From DASZQY01 sp048498575 (GTDB taxonomy: Bacteria; Pseudomonadota; Alphaproteobacteria; Rhizobiales; Kaistiaceae): a DNA stretch of 5,331 bases. Below are positions 1 through 5,331 of the stretch, one piece after another. Numbering within the stretch: the first letter of the stretch is position 1; every line of letters starts with the position of its first letter. Below the pieces are notes generated by a model. The model did not search any database. It had not been told where the DNA came from and saw only the letters and a list, made by a program, of their open reading frames with translations. A program made the translations under genes and the position numbers. The stretch is taken from assembly GCA_048498575.1 (NCBI GenBank), contig JBEHXS010000185.1:1-5331 (forward strand), given 5' to 3'.

Positions 1-207
1 GACCTGCTGGCCGAGCACGCCGCCGACGGCGTTGAGGTCGGCGGCAGCCTGTGTGGCGCCGTCGCGCATCTGCGCGCCGAGCGGCGCGAGCTCGCCGGCC
101 ATTGGCCCGGCGACGCCGATGACGACGTCGGCTTGCGCGGTGCCGAGGCCCGCGATCAGGACGGCGACGGCGAGGGAGGAGGCAACTACGTCGAGGCGCG
201 AGACCAT
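1..207 (-). CDS. Periplasmic solute-binding protein of a branched-chain amino acid-type ABC transporter (N-terminal part, cut by left edge)
   Basis: The frame is open from an ATG at 207-205 to the window edge, giving 69 codons. Residues 1-26 look like a Sec signal peptide: a hydrophobic core (about 7-21, V-V-A-S-S-L-A-V-A-V-L-I-A-G-L) and an A-Q-A cleavage site before Asp27. The mature start, D-V-V-I-G-V-A-G-P-M, followed by a stretch ending D-L-N-A-V-G-G-V-L-G, is the classic first strand and helix of the LivJ/LivK (Peripla_BP_6) family, a type I periplasmic binding fold. The protein would bind a ligand, probably an amino acid or related compound, in the periplasm. It clearly differs from the neighbouring receptor at 430-1644, so it is not a recent duplicate. 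The start is uncertain: an in-frame ATG at 276 would add 23 residues and neither start has a good Shine-Dalgarno. I prefer 207 because it gives a signal peptide of normal length. About 300 or more residues lie outside the window. Confidence 0.85.
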   Translation of the reverse strand, partial: MVSRLDVVASSLAVAVLIAGLGTAQADVVIGVAGPMAGELAPLGAQMRDGATQAAADLNAVGGVLGQQV

Positions 208-311
208 TGCCCTGATGCGTACAATTCCGGCTGCGGCGCGTAAAGCATAAGGAGCGTCTGCGCTAACCTTCGACATCGCCAATTTTGCCGGGGCTGGTGA
301 CTCTTGGCATG

Positions 312-325
312 GAATTGAGTAATTC
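312..325. repeat. Small AT-rich inverted repeat, possible protein-binding site
   Basis: The sequence GAATT-GAGT-AATTC has 5-bp perfect arms around a 4-base spacer. Its right half (TTGAGTAATTC, 315-325) matches the right half of the larger palindrome (TTGAGGAATAC, 383-393) at 9 of 11 positions. A half this short can arise by chance, so the functional reading is inference only. Confidence 0.3.
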
Positions 326-375
326 TGCGCCCCAACGGGGGGCTGGGGCTCCCCGCTAAACTCATGCCGGCCGCG

Positions 376-393
376 GTATTCCTTGAGGAATAC
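376..393. promoter_or_regulatory. 18-bp imperfect palindrome, candidate operator upstream of the complete receptor gene
   Basis: GTATTCCTTGAGGAATAC has two perfect 8-bp arms (GTATTCCT and AGGAATAC) around a central TG. It ends 36 bases before the ATG at 430. The symmetry and position suit an operator for a dimeric regulator. In RNA it could also form a stem, but a 2-base loop is too tight without opening the inner pairs, so a DNA-binding role is the likelier reading. No regulator gene is visible in the window to pair it with. Confidence 0.45.
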
Positions 394-416
394 GTGGCTG
401 CGCAAATGAGAACTCC

Positions 417-424
417 AAGAGGGA
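417..424 (+). promoter_or_regulatory. Ribosome binding site of the complete receptor gene
   Basis: AAGAGGGA lies 5 bases before the ATG at 430. It decides the start: the frame stays open back to an ATG at 364, but that codon has no comparable site and would place 22 non-signal residues in front of a perfect signal peptide. Confidence 0.75.
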
Positions 425-429
425 AACTC

Positions 430-1644
430 ATGCGTCATATCAAGACTGCGCTGCTTGCGGCGATTGCGGTGGGAGCGCTCAGCGCTCCGGCCTTCGCCGA
501 TGACCTCAAACTGGGCATCCTGCTCGGCCTCACCGGCCCGCTGGAATCCATGTCCCCGCCGATGGTGAATTCGGCCAAGCTCGCCCTGCAGGAAGTCAAC
601 GACCAGGGTGGCATCAACGGCGCCAAGATCGATGCCGACGTCGCTGACGACTCGTGCATCACGGCGGCCACCGCCACGGCGGCCGCGGACAAGCTCGTCA
701 ATACCGACAAGGTCGTCGGCATTGTCGGCGCCATGTGCTCGGGCGTGACCATCGCCGTTGCCAACACGGTCGCGATTCCGGCCGGCATCACCATGATCTC
801 GCCGTCGGCGACTGCTCCGACGCTGAGCACGATCGACGACAAGGACCTGTTCTTCCGCACGGCCCCGTCGGATGCCTACAACGGCCAGGCGCTGGCCTAT
901 CTGCTCACGCAGAAGGGCATCAAGGACATCGGCATCACCTACATCAACACCGACTACGGCAAGGGTCTCGCCCAGTCGCTGGCTGATGCCTTCAAGGCGG
1001 ATGGCGGCACGGTTTCCGCCAACGTCGCGCATGAAGACGGCAAGGCCGACTACCGCGCCGAGCTCGGCCAGATCTCGGCCACAGGCACGAAGGCGCTCGC
1101 CATCATTGCTTACGCCAACGGTTCGGGTCACACGATCCTGCAGCAGGCGGTCGAGAGCGGTGACTTCACCACCTACATCGGTGGCGACGGCATGACCGAC
1201 GACTCGCTGTTCCAGGGCATCGACACCAAGGCGGTCGAAGGCTTCATCGGCGTGCACCCCGGCTCGGCGAGCGGCCCCGGCCCGGATGCTTTCGTGGCGC
1301 TGGCCACGGCCGGTGGCGTCGACCCCAAGGCGACCTACACGCCTGAGTCCTATGACGCAGCGTTCGTGTTCGCGCTGGCTCTCGCCAAGAACGGTGGCAA
1401 GACCGAAGGCCTCCCGGCCGCGGTCCGCGCCGTGACGAGCGGCTCGGGCGAGACGATCCTGCCGGGCGAGTGGAAGAAGGCCTGGGCCGATCTCTCCGCC
1501 GGCAAGGACGTCAACTACGATGGCGCCACGGGCAACCTCGACTTCGACAAGAACGGCGACGTGTCCGGTCTGGTCGCCGAGCTGACGGTCAAGGACGGCC
1601 ACTTCATCACGGTCGGCCCGATCGCACTGCCCGCCGCGAAGTAA
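430..1644 (+). CDS. Branched-chain amino acid-type ABC transporter, periplasmic substrate-binding protein (LivJ/LivK-like)
   Basis: This is the soluble periplasmic receptor of a Liv/HAAT importer, 404 aa. Residues 1-23 are a textbook Sec signal peptide (M-R-H-I-K, hydrophobic core, A-F-A cleavage before Asp24). The mature part is a two-lobed type I binding fold (Peripla_BP_6), starting L-K-L-G-I-L-L-G-L-T-G-P-L and including Q-G-G-I-N-G (59-64). Only two cysteines are present, C76 and C103 (mature 53 and 80), which match the disulfide of E. coli LivJ/LivK (about 53-78). S104 directly after the second cysteine, S-P-S-A-T (124-128), Y175, Y227 and D252 fall close to the ligand contacts I recall for E. 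coli LIV-BP, which supports an amino acid ligand. That alignment was made by eye. The gene has its own ribosome site and a strong terminator, and it is convergent with the livGFHM operon that it presumably serves. Leucine/isoleucine/valine, other amino acids or amides all remain possible ligands. Confidence 0.93.
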   Translation: MRHIKTALLAAIAVGALSAPAFADDLKLGILLGLTGPLESMSPPMVNSAKLALQEVNDQGGINGAKIDADVADDSCITAATATAAADKLVNTDKVVGIVGAMCSGVTIAVANTVAIPAGITMISPSATAPTLSTIDDKDLFFRTAPSDAYNGQALAYLLTQKGIKDIGITYINTDYGKGLAQSLADAFKADGGTVSANVAHEDGKADYRAELGQISATGTKALAIIAYANGSGHTILQQAVESGDFTTYIGGDGMTDDSLFQGIDTKAVEGFIGVHPGSASGPGPDAFVALATAGGVDPKATYTPESYDAAFVFALALAKNGGKTEGLPAAVRAVTSGSGETILPGEWKKAWADLSAGKDVNYDGATGNLDFDKNGDVSGLVAELTVKDGHFITVGPIALPAAK

Positions 1645-1664
1645 GTTCGCCTCCCCATCCAATG

Positions 1665-1699
1665 AAGAAGCCCGGGAGAAATCCCGGGCTTCTTTTTTT
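1665..1699 (+). terminator. Intrinsic terminator of the receptor gene
   Basis: A 13-bp perfect stem (1665-1677 with 1682-1694) with a G+C-rich core CCCGGG is closed by a GAAA tetraloop (1678-1681). A run of seven T follows at 1693-1699, the first two also pairing in the stem. It starts 20 bases after the TAA of the receptor gene. It also lies 30 bases beyond the livM stop on the opposite strand, but in that direction the tail reads CTTCTTCATT, so termination of the liv operon here would be weaker. Confidence 0.93.
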
Positions 1700-1724
1700 G
1701 TGACGACGGTGACGGCGCGAGCGG

Positions 1725-3011
1725 CTACTCGTGCCGGTGAATGACTTCCGGAAGGATGCCGCGCGGCGCATAGCGGAGCGCCAGCGTGATCACCAGACCG
1801 AGCACGAAGACGCGCATCTGCGAGGCGCGCGTGTCGATATCCGGGATCGCCGGCCAGCCGACGCTGGTGCTCCACGAGCTGACCTGGTTGAAGATGGCGT
1901 GGCTGACGGGATCGGCGAGAACCCAGACCATGTAGATGCCGATCGCACCGAACACGGCGCCGTAGCTGTTGCCCATGCCGCCGACGATGACCATCACCCA
2001 GACGAGGAAGGTCGAGTCGATCGGCTGGTAGCCGGAGGGGTCGAAGATCTGGCCGAAGGTCGCAAGGATGGCGCCGCCGATGCCCATCAGCACCGCGCCG
2101 AAGACGAAAATTTCGAGCTGGCGCGACTTGGTGTCCTTGCCCATCGAGCCGGCGGCGACGACGTTGTCGCGGATGGCGCGCATCATGCGGCCCCACGGTC
2201 CGAGGTAGGCGCGCTCGACCAGAAAGACGGCGACGACGAGGATCACGATCATCAGGGCGAGGAAGGCGCCGCGGGCAAGCACGAACGATAGGGTTATGCC
2301 GGCGCCATCGGCCTGGAACTGCTGCGGCAGCGGGACCGGCCAGGGCAGGGGCGTCACGGTCAGCGTGCCGTGCGTCAGCCAGTCCATGTTCTTCACGAAG
2401 GCGCGGATGATCTCCGACATGCCGATGGTGGCGATGGCGAGATAATCCGAGCGCAGGCCAAGCGAAATGCGCCCGATGATGGCGGCGATGATGCCGGCCA
2501 GCACGCCGCCGACGGCCCAGCCGGCGACCGCCGGCAGGCCAAGGCCGCCGACCCAGCCGTTGCCTTCCTCGACCAGCGAGGAGGCCGGGTCGATGTGGAT
2601 GCGGTAGGCGACGTAGGCGGCAAACCAGGCGACGAGCACGATCCAGAACCGCCAGCGCGGCGGGACGCCGTAGCGCTTCGGCACCATGTGCGCGAGCGTG
2701 ATGACGAGGCCGCCGATCACCGCGACAAGCAGCGCCTGGAAGATGAGCACGGGCTGGTCGGAATGCCAGAAGGCCTCGTTCACGCCGGCGGTGAGCGAGC
2801 TCATGCCCATCGCGCCGATCATCATCAAGCCCATGATGGCGAGATTGAACAGGCCGCCGTAGCCGAAGGTGATGTTGAGGCCGAGCGCGATCAGGGCGTA
2901 GGCGGCCGCCTGGTCGAGCAGCAGCAGGATGTTCGCCGTTCCCTGGAGGAAGCCGACAACGAGGACGAAGACGAAGAGCCCGACGTAGGTGAGCAGGAGA
3001 CGGCGGATCAT
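1725..3011 (-). CDS. livM: Branched-chain amino acid-type ABC transporter permease LivM
   Basis: This is an inner-membrane permease subunit that pairs with LivH to form the import channel. At 428 aa it is close to E. coli LivM (about 425). By eye there are around ten hydrophobic segments, for example residues 6-24, 28-48, 53-70, 88-108, 121-138, 161-180, 247-265, 301-320, 335-365 (likely more than one helix) and 400-412. Family landmarks are G-L-N-I-T-F-G-Y-G-G (43-53), L-R-S-D-Y-L-A-I-A-T-I-G (186-197) and the cytoplasmic EAA-like coupling loop G-R-M-M-R-A-I-R-D-N-V-V-A-A-G-S-M-G (274-291) that contacts an ATPase. A later segment (344-356) reads G-G-M-G-N-S-Y-G-A-V-F-G-A. The ATG overlaps the livH stop by 4 nt (ATGA) and has an AAGGGG ribosome site 8 bases upstream. 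It is the last gene of the visible operon, ending 26 bases from the end of the facing receptor's terminator. Confidence 0.95.
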   Translation of the reverse strand: MIRRLLLTYVGLFVFVLVVGFLQGTANILLLLDQAAAYALIALGLNITFGYGGLFNLAIMGLMMIGAMGMSSLTAGVNEAFWHSDQPVLIFQALLVAVIGGLVITLAHMVPKRYGVPPRWRFWIVLVAWFAAYVAYRIHIDPASSLVEEGNGWVGGLGLPAVAGWAVGGVLAGIIAAIIGRISLGLRSDYLAIATIGMSEIIRAFVKNMDWLTHGTLTVTPLPWPVPLPQQFQADGAGITLSFVLARGAFLALMIVILVVAVFLVERAYLGPWGRMMRAIRDNVVAAGSMGKDTKSRQLEIFVFGAVLMGIGGAILATFGQIFDPSGYQPIDSTFLVWVMVIVGGMGNSYGAVFGAIGIYMVWVLADPVSHAIFNQVSSWSTSVGWPAIPDIDTRASQMRVFVLGLVITLALRYAPRGILPEVIHRHE

Positions 3012-4012
3012 GTCTCGGTCCCCTTGAAGATGCCGGTCGGGCGGACGAGCAGGACGACGACGAGGATGATGAACGAGACGGTCAGCTTGTACTCGGTCGG
3101 GACGAGGGAAAGGTTCGTCGCGTTACCCAGCCAGTCCGGGGCGATGCCCTTCAGCGGCCGCGTGAACACCGACCAGTCGAAGACGCCGAGCTCCTCGGCG
3201 AAGCCGACGAGGAAGCCGCCGGCGATGGCGCCATAGGTCTGGCCGAGACCGCCGACGACGGCGGCGGCGAAGATCGGCAGGATGATGTTGAAGGCGAGGT
3301 CGGGCTTCAGCGACACGTCGAGCGCCAGCATCGTGCCGCCGACGCAAGCGAGCGCGCCGGCAATCAGCCAGGTAATGCGGATGACGAGCTGCGTGTTGAT
3401 GCCGGACACCTGCGCGAGATCCGGATTATCGGCCATGGCGCGCATGCCCTTGCCGAGGCGCGAACGCGACAGGAAGAGATGGAGCGCGATCACGATGACG
3501 ACCATCAGCGCGACCATCAGCGCCTCGGGCTGGCTGACGGTGATCGGCCGCGTGCCGCCGAGGAACGACAGGTCGATGCGGTAGATGATCTTCGGCTCGT
3601 ACTCGAAGAAGGTGCGCGTGTCGGCGCCGGCAAAGAGGCGGATGAGGCCCTGGAGCATCATAGTGACGCCGATCGAGGCGATGAGCAGCGTCACCGAGGC
3701 CACGCCTCGTCGTCGGAGCGGCGCGTAGAACACCCGGTCGATGCCGAGCGCAATCAGCGCGGTGGCGGCAGCGCCGAGCGGCAGGACGAGGAAACCGGTC
3801 GGCACGGGCGCGTGGATGCCCATGCTGCTGGCGAGGAGGGCGAACAGGAACGTGATGAAGGCGCCCATGGTCATCATGTCGCCGTGGGCGAAATGCGAGA
3901 AGCGCAGGATGCCGGCGATCAGCGTCACGCCGACGGCGCCCAGCGCGTAGATCGAGCCGAGCACGACCCCGGCGACCAGCACCTTGTTGACGAAGAATAT
4001 GATCTGGTCCAT
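3008..4012 (-). CDS. livH: Branched-chain amino acid-type ABC transporter permease LivH
   Basis: This is the second inner-membrane permease subunit, 334 aa, somewhat longer than E. coli LivH (about 308). Hydrophobic segments are seen near residues 5-34, 48-62, 72-91, 105-126, 164-182, 208-231, 241-271 and 309-323. Diagnostic motifs are F-S-H-F-A-H-G-D-M-M-T-M-G-A (38-51, the family N-F-A-H-G-x-x-x-x-x-G-A), the EAA-like coupling loop L-G-K-G-M-R-A-M-A-D-N-P-D-L-A-Q-V-S-G-I (186-205), A-A-V-V-G-G-L-G-Q-T-Y-G-A (250-262) and the C-terminal R-P-T-G-I-F-K-G. Extra length sits mainly in two loops, about 131-160 and 275-305. The ATG lies 6 bases after the livF stop; a G6 run (4028-4023) ten bases upstream is a mediocre ribosome site, so coupling to livF is likely. 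Its stop overlaps the livM start. Confidence 0.95.
   Translation of the reverse strand: MDQIIFFVNKVLVAGVVLGSIYALGAVGVTLIAGILRFSHFAHGDMMTMGAFITFLFALLASSMGIHAPVPTGFLVLPLGAAATALIALGIDRVFYAPLRRRGVASVTLLIASIGVTMMLQGLIRLFAGADTRTFFEYEPKIIYRIDLSFLGGTRPITVSQPEALMVALMVVIVIALHLFLSRSRLGKGMRAMADNPDLAQVSGINTQLVIRITWLIAGALACVGGTMLALDVSLKPDLAFNIILPIFAAAVVGGLGQTYGAIAGGFLVGFAEELGVFDWSVFTRPLKGIAPDWLGNATNLSLVPTEYKLTVSFIILVVVLLVRPTGIFKGTET
3020..3025 (-). promoter_or_regulatory. Ribosome binding site of livM inside the end of livH
   Basis: On the minus strand AAGGGG stands 8 bases before the livM ATG, within the last codons of livH. It supports the ATG at 3011 and means livM can be initiated independently as well as by translational coupling across the ATGA overlap. 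Confidence 0.7.
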
Positions 4013-4018
4013 GCGGCG

Positions 4019-4723
4019 CTAACCCCCCAGGAAGCTCTTGGCGACCTCAGGATCGTCGATCAGTTCCTTGCCGGTGCCGGTGTAACGGTTCTTGCCCGCC
4101 GCCAGAACGAAGCCGCGCGTGGCGAAGGCGAGCGCCTGGCGGGCGTTCTGCTCGACCATCAGGATGCCGACGCCGGCATTGTTGATGCGCATGATGGTGT
4201 CGAAGATTTCGAGCACATAGCGCGGCGAAAGGCCGGCCGACGGCTCGTCGAGCATCAGCAGCTTGGGCTGGCTCATCAGCGCGCGGCCCATGGCGACCAT
4301 CTGGCGCTGGCCGCCGGAAAGCTCGCCGGCCTTCTGCCTGCGCTTTTCCTTCAGCGGCGGGAACATATCGTAGACGGAGGTCAGCGAGTCCGAGAAGTCG
4401 TCGCGGCGCACGAAGGCGCCCATCTCGAGGTTCTCGTTCACCGTCAGCGACGGAAAGACGTTCTTCTCCTGCGGCACGTAGCTCAAGCCCAGCGGCACCA
4501 GCGTGTCGGGCAAGGCGTTGGTGATGGCGCGGCCAGAAAAGGTGACGCTGCCCGCGGTGATCTTGAGCAGGCCGAAGATCGCCTTCAGCGTCGTCGATTT
4601 GCCGGCGCCGTTCGGCCCGACGATGACGCCGATGTCGGCGGCGGTGATGGCGATGTCGACGCCGTTCAGGATCGGGGCGCCGCCGTAGCCGGCATGAACG
4701 CCGCTGACCTCGATCAGGTTCAC
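4019..4723 (-). CDS. livF: Branched-chain amino acid-type ABC transporter ATP-binding protein LivF
   Basis: This is a cytoplasmic ATPase subunit that dimerises with LivG and powers import. It has 234 aa from a GTG start, close to the family length (E. coli LivF about 237). In order: Walker A G-P-N-G-A-G-K-S-T (36-44), Q-loop Gln85 in Y-V-P-Q-E, signature L-S-G-G-Q-R-Q-M (135-142), Walker B L-L-M-L-D-E (155-160), D-loop S-A-G-L-S-P, and V-E-Q-N (190-193) where most ABC ATPases have the H-loop histidine. Gln at this position is usual for LivF as I recall it. All other catalytic motifs are intact. The frame is open to an ATG at 4843, but that lies well inside livG and gives an arginine-rich non-family leader. 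The GTG at 4723 overlaps the livG stop by 4 nt (GTGA), follows a GGAG site, and begins exactly at the conserved N-terminus V-N-L-I-E-V. Confidence 0.95.
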   Translation of the reverse strand: MNLIEVSGVHAGYGGAPILNGVDIAITAADIGVIVGPNGAGKSTTLKAIFGLLKITAGSVTFSGRAITNALPDTLVPLGLSYVPQEKNVFPSLTVNENLEMGAFVRRDDFSDSLTSVYDMFPPLKEKRRQKAGELSGGQRQMVAMGRALMSQPKLLMLDEPSAGLSPRYVLEIFDTIMRINNAGVGILMVEQNARQALAFATRGFVLAAGKNRYTGTGKELIDDPEVAKSFLGG

Positions 4724-5331
4724 GCGACGCTCTCCACCGGCGAGCCGAAATAGGCGGCGATGATTTCCGGCTTGGCGCGAATGGCCGACATCGGCCCCTC
4801 GGCGATCACCGAGCCTTCGGCCATGACGATGATCGGGTCGCACAGGCGGCCGATCAGGTCCATGTCGTGCTCGATGACGAAGAAGGTGTAGTGCAGCTCG
4901 CGGTTCATGCGCAGGATGTTGTCGGCGAGGTCCTTGAGCAGCGTGCGGTTGACGCCGGCGGCGACCTCGTCGAGCAGCACCGCCTTGGCATCGACCATCA
5001 TGGTGCGGCCGAGCTCGAGCAGCTTCTTCTGGCCGCCGGAAAGATTGCCGGCGAGCTCGTTCTTGACCGGGTTCAGGCGCAGGAAATCGATCACCTCGTT
5101 GGCCTTGGCGCGCACCGCCTGTTCGGCGCGGCTGGTGCGGGCCGGCCGGAACCAGATGTCGGCGAGGTGCTCGCCGGGCTGGTGGCCGGGAACCATCATC
5201 AGGTTTTCCAGCGCCGTGAGGTGCGAGAATTCGTGGGCGATCTGGAAGGTGCGGAGCAAGCCTTTGGCGAAGAGCTTGTGCGGCGGCAGGCCGGTGATGT
5301 CCTCGCCGTCGAACAGGATGACGCCGGTGTC
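4720..5331 (-). CDS. livG: Branched-chain amino acid-type ABC transporter ATP-binding protein LivG (C-terminal 203 residues, cut by right edge)
   Basis: This is the partner ATPase of LivF. The frame stays open to the window edge, giving 203 codons before TGA. Roughly 45-55 N-terminal residues including Walker A are missing (LivG is about 250 aa). Visible residue numbers from the edge: D-G-E-D-I-T-G-L-P-P-H (8-18), Q-loop Gln30 in R-T-F-Q, signature L-S-G-G-Q-K-K-L-L-E-L-G-R (97-109), Walker B A-V-L-L-D-E (117-122), D-loop region V-A-A-G-V-N (123-128) and H-loop His155 in V-I-E-H-D-M. The end, V-I-A-E-G-P followed by I-I-A-A-Y-F-G, is typical LivG. The residue after the catalytic Glu122 is Val where E. 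coli LivG has Pro. A TTG at 5259 could look like a start but lies in the middle of the domain. It is the first visible gene of the operon, whose promoter lies beyond the window. Confidence 0.94.
   Translation of the reverse strand, partial: DTGVILFDGEDITGLPPHKLFAKGLLRTFQIAHEFSHLTALENLMMVPGHQPGEHLADIWFRPARTSRAEQAVRAKANEVIDFLRLNPVKNELAGNLSGGQKKLLELGRTMMVDAKAVLLDEVAAGVNRTLLKDLADNILRMNRELHYTFFVIEHDMDLIGRLCDPIIVMAEGSVIAEGPMSAIRAKPEIIAAYFGSPVESVA
4732..4735 (-). promoter_or_regulatory. Ribosome binding site that fixes the GTG start of livF
   Basis: On the minus strand GGAG lies 8 bases before the GTG at 4723, inside the last codons of livG. Together with the GTGA overlap it favours the GTG over the longer ATG-initiated frame. 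Confidence 0.65.

Larger units (their letters stand above)
208..429. promoter_or_regulatory. Divergent intergenic region between two receptor genes
   Basis: These 222 bases separate the starts of two solute-binding protein genes read in opposite directions, so they should hold a promoter for each. The stretch from about 280 to 325 and that around 376-393 are more AT-rich than the flanking genes. It contains an 18-bp imperfect palindrome (376-393), a smaller one (312-325) and a G/C-rich stretch able to form short hairpins (330-354). I could not find a convincing -35/-10 pair for either direction. A partial sigma-54 resemblance at 305-319 has the wrong spacing. If the left gene starts at 276 instead of 207, the region shrinks to 153 bases. 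Confidence 0.6.

Noticed and set aside
208..276. Alternative start at 276 for the left receptor gene
   Set aside because: It is in frame and open, but gives a 49-residue leader before the cleavage site. It is not excluded, because the ribosome site for 207 is also poor.
305..319. Possible sigma-54 promoter (TGGCATG followed by TTGAG)
   Set aside because: The -24 half is good, but TTGAG sits one base too close and lacks the -12 GC at the required distance from the GG.
364..429. Upstream in-frame ATG extending the complete receptor by 22 residues
   Set aside because: It would bury the signal peptide, lacks a ribosome site and would run through the 376-393 palindrome; the ATG at 430 has AAGAGGGA at proper spacing.
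186..431. 81-codon minus-strand open frame spanning the divergent intergenic region
   Set aside because: It has no family features and overlaps the left receptor start in another frame and the control region; the partial receptor frame explains 1-207 much better.
435..860. 141-codon open frame on the minus strand inside the receptor gene
   Set aside because: It is antisense to a clear solute-binding protein and has no family features.
1540..1575. EF-hand-like D-F-D-K-N-G-D-V in the receptor C-terminus
   Set aside because: D-F-D-x-N-G-D is a common C-terminal strand motif in LivJ/LivK-family receptors and there is no helix-loop-helix pair; calcium binding is not supported.
2370..3236. 288-codon open frame on the plus strand opposite livM and the end of livH
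   Set aside because: It has the same charged, low-complexity composition and full antisense overlap with real genes; no motif or ribosome site.
3479..4753. 424-codon open frame on the plus strand opposite livH and livF
   Set aside because: It lies wholly antisense to two well-recognised genes, is dominated by Asp, Glu, His, Arg, Ala and Gly as expected from the complement of GC-rich membrane-protein codons, and shows no domain. It is a shadow frame.

Overview
The window is GC-rich and carries one recognisable system: a branched-chain (hydrophobic) amino acid ABC importer of the Liv/HAAT family with its periplasmic receptors. The Sec signal peptides and soluble periplasmic binding proteins point to a Gram-negative bacterium. 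The high GC, the codon use and the protein subfamily style (for example D-E-V-A-A-G-V-N in LivG) suggest an alphaproteobacterium, probably Hyphomicrobiales/Rhizobiales. That placement is inference from memory of the family, not from a search.

Layout from left to right. Positions 1-207 (minus strand) hold the first 69 codons of a periplasmic solute-binding protein that runs off the left edge. Positions 208-429 are a divergent intergenic region with an 18-bp imperfect palindrome and other small inverted repeats, but no promoter I can defend. Positions 430-1644 (plus) encode a complete second solute-binding protein of 404 aa with a signal peptide and the two-cysteine pattern of LivJ/LivK. Positions 1665-1699 are a strong intrinsic terminator. 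Positions 1725-5331 (minus) are a tightly packed operon read right to left as livG (truncated by the right edge), livF, livH, livM. Its junctions are a 4-nt overlap, a 6-nt gap and a 4-nt overlap.

How the parts work together: the periplasmic receptor(s) deliver ligand to the LivH/LivM membrane channel, and the LivG/LivF ATPase pair drives import. The complete receptor gene is convergent with the permease/ATPase operon instead of heading it as in E. coli livKHMGF, so it must be transcribed from its own promoter and is closed by its own terminator. A second, different receptor begins head-to-head with it across 222 bp.

I found no mobile element, CRISPR array, tRNA/rRNA or clearly new system. 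The longest plus-strand open frames opposite the operon are antisense shadows. The points most worth a second look are the divergent receptor pair, the palindrome between them, and the atypical LivG D-loop.
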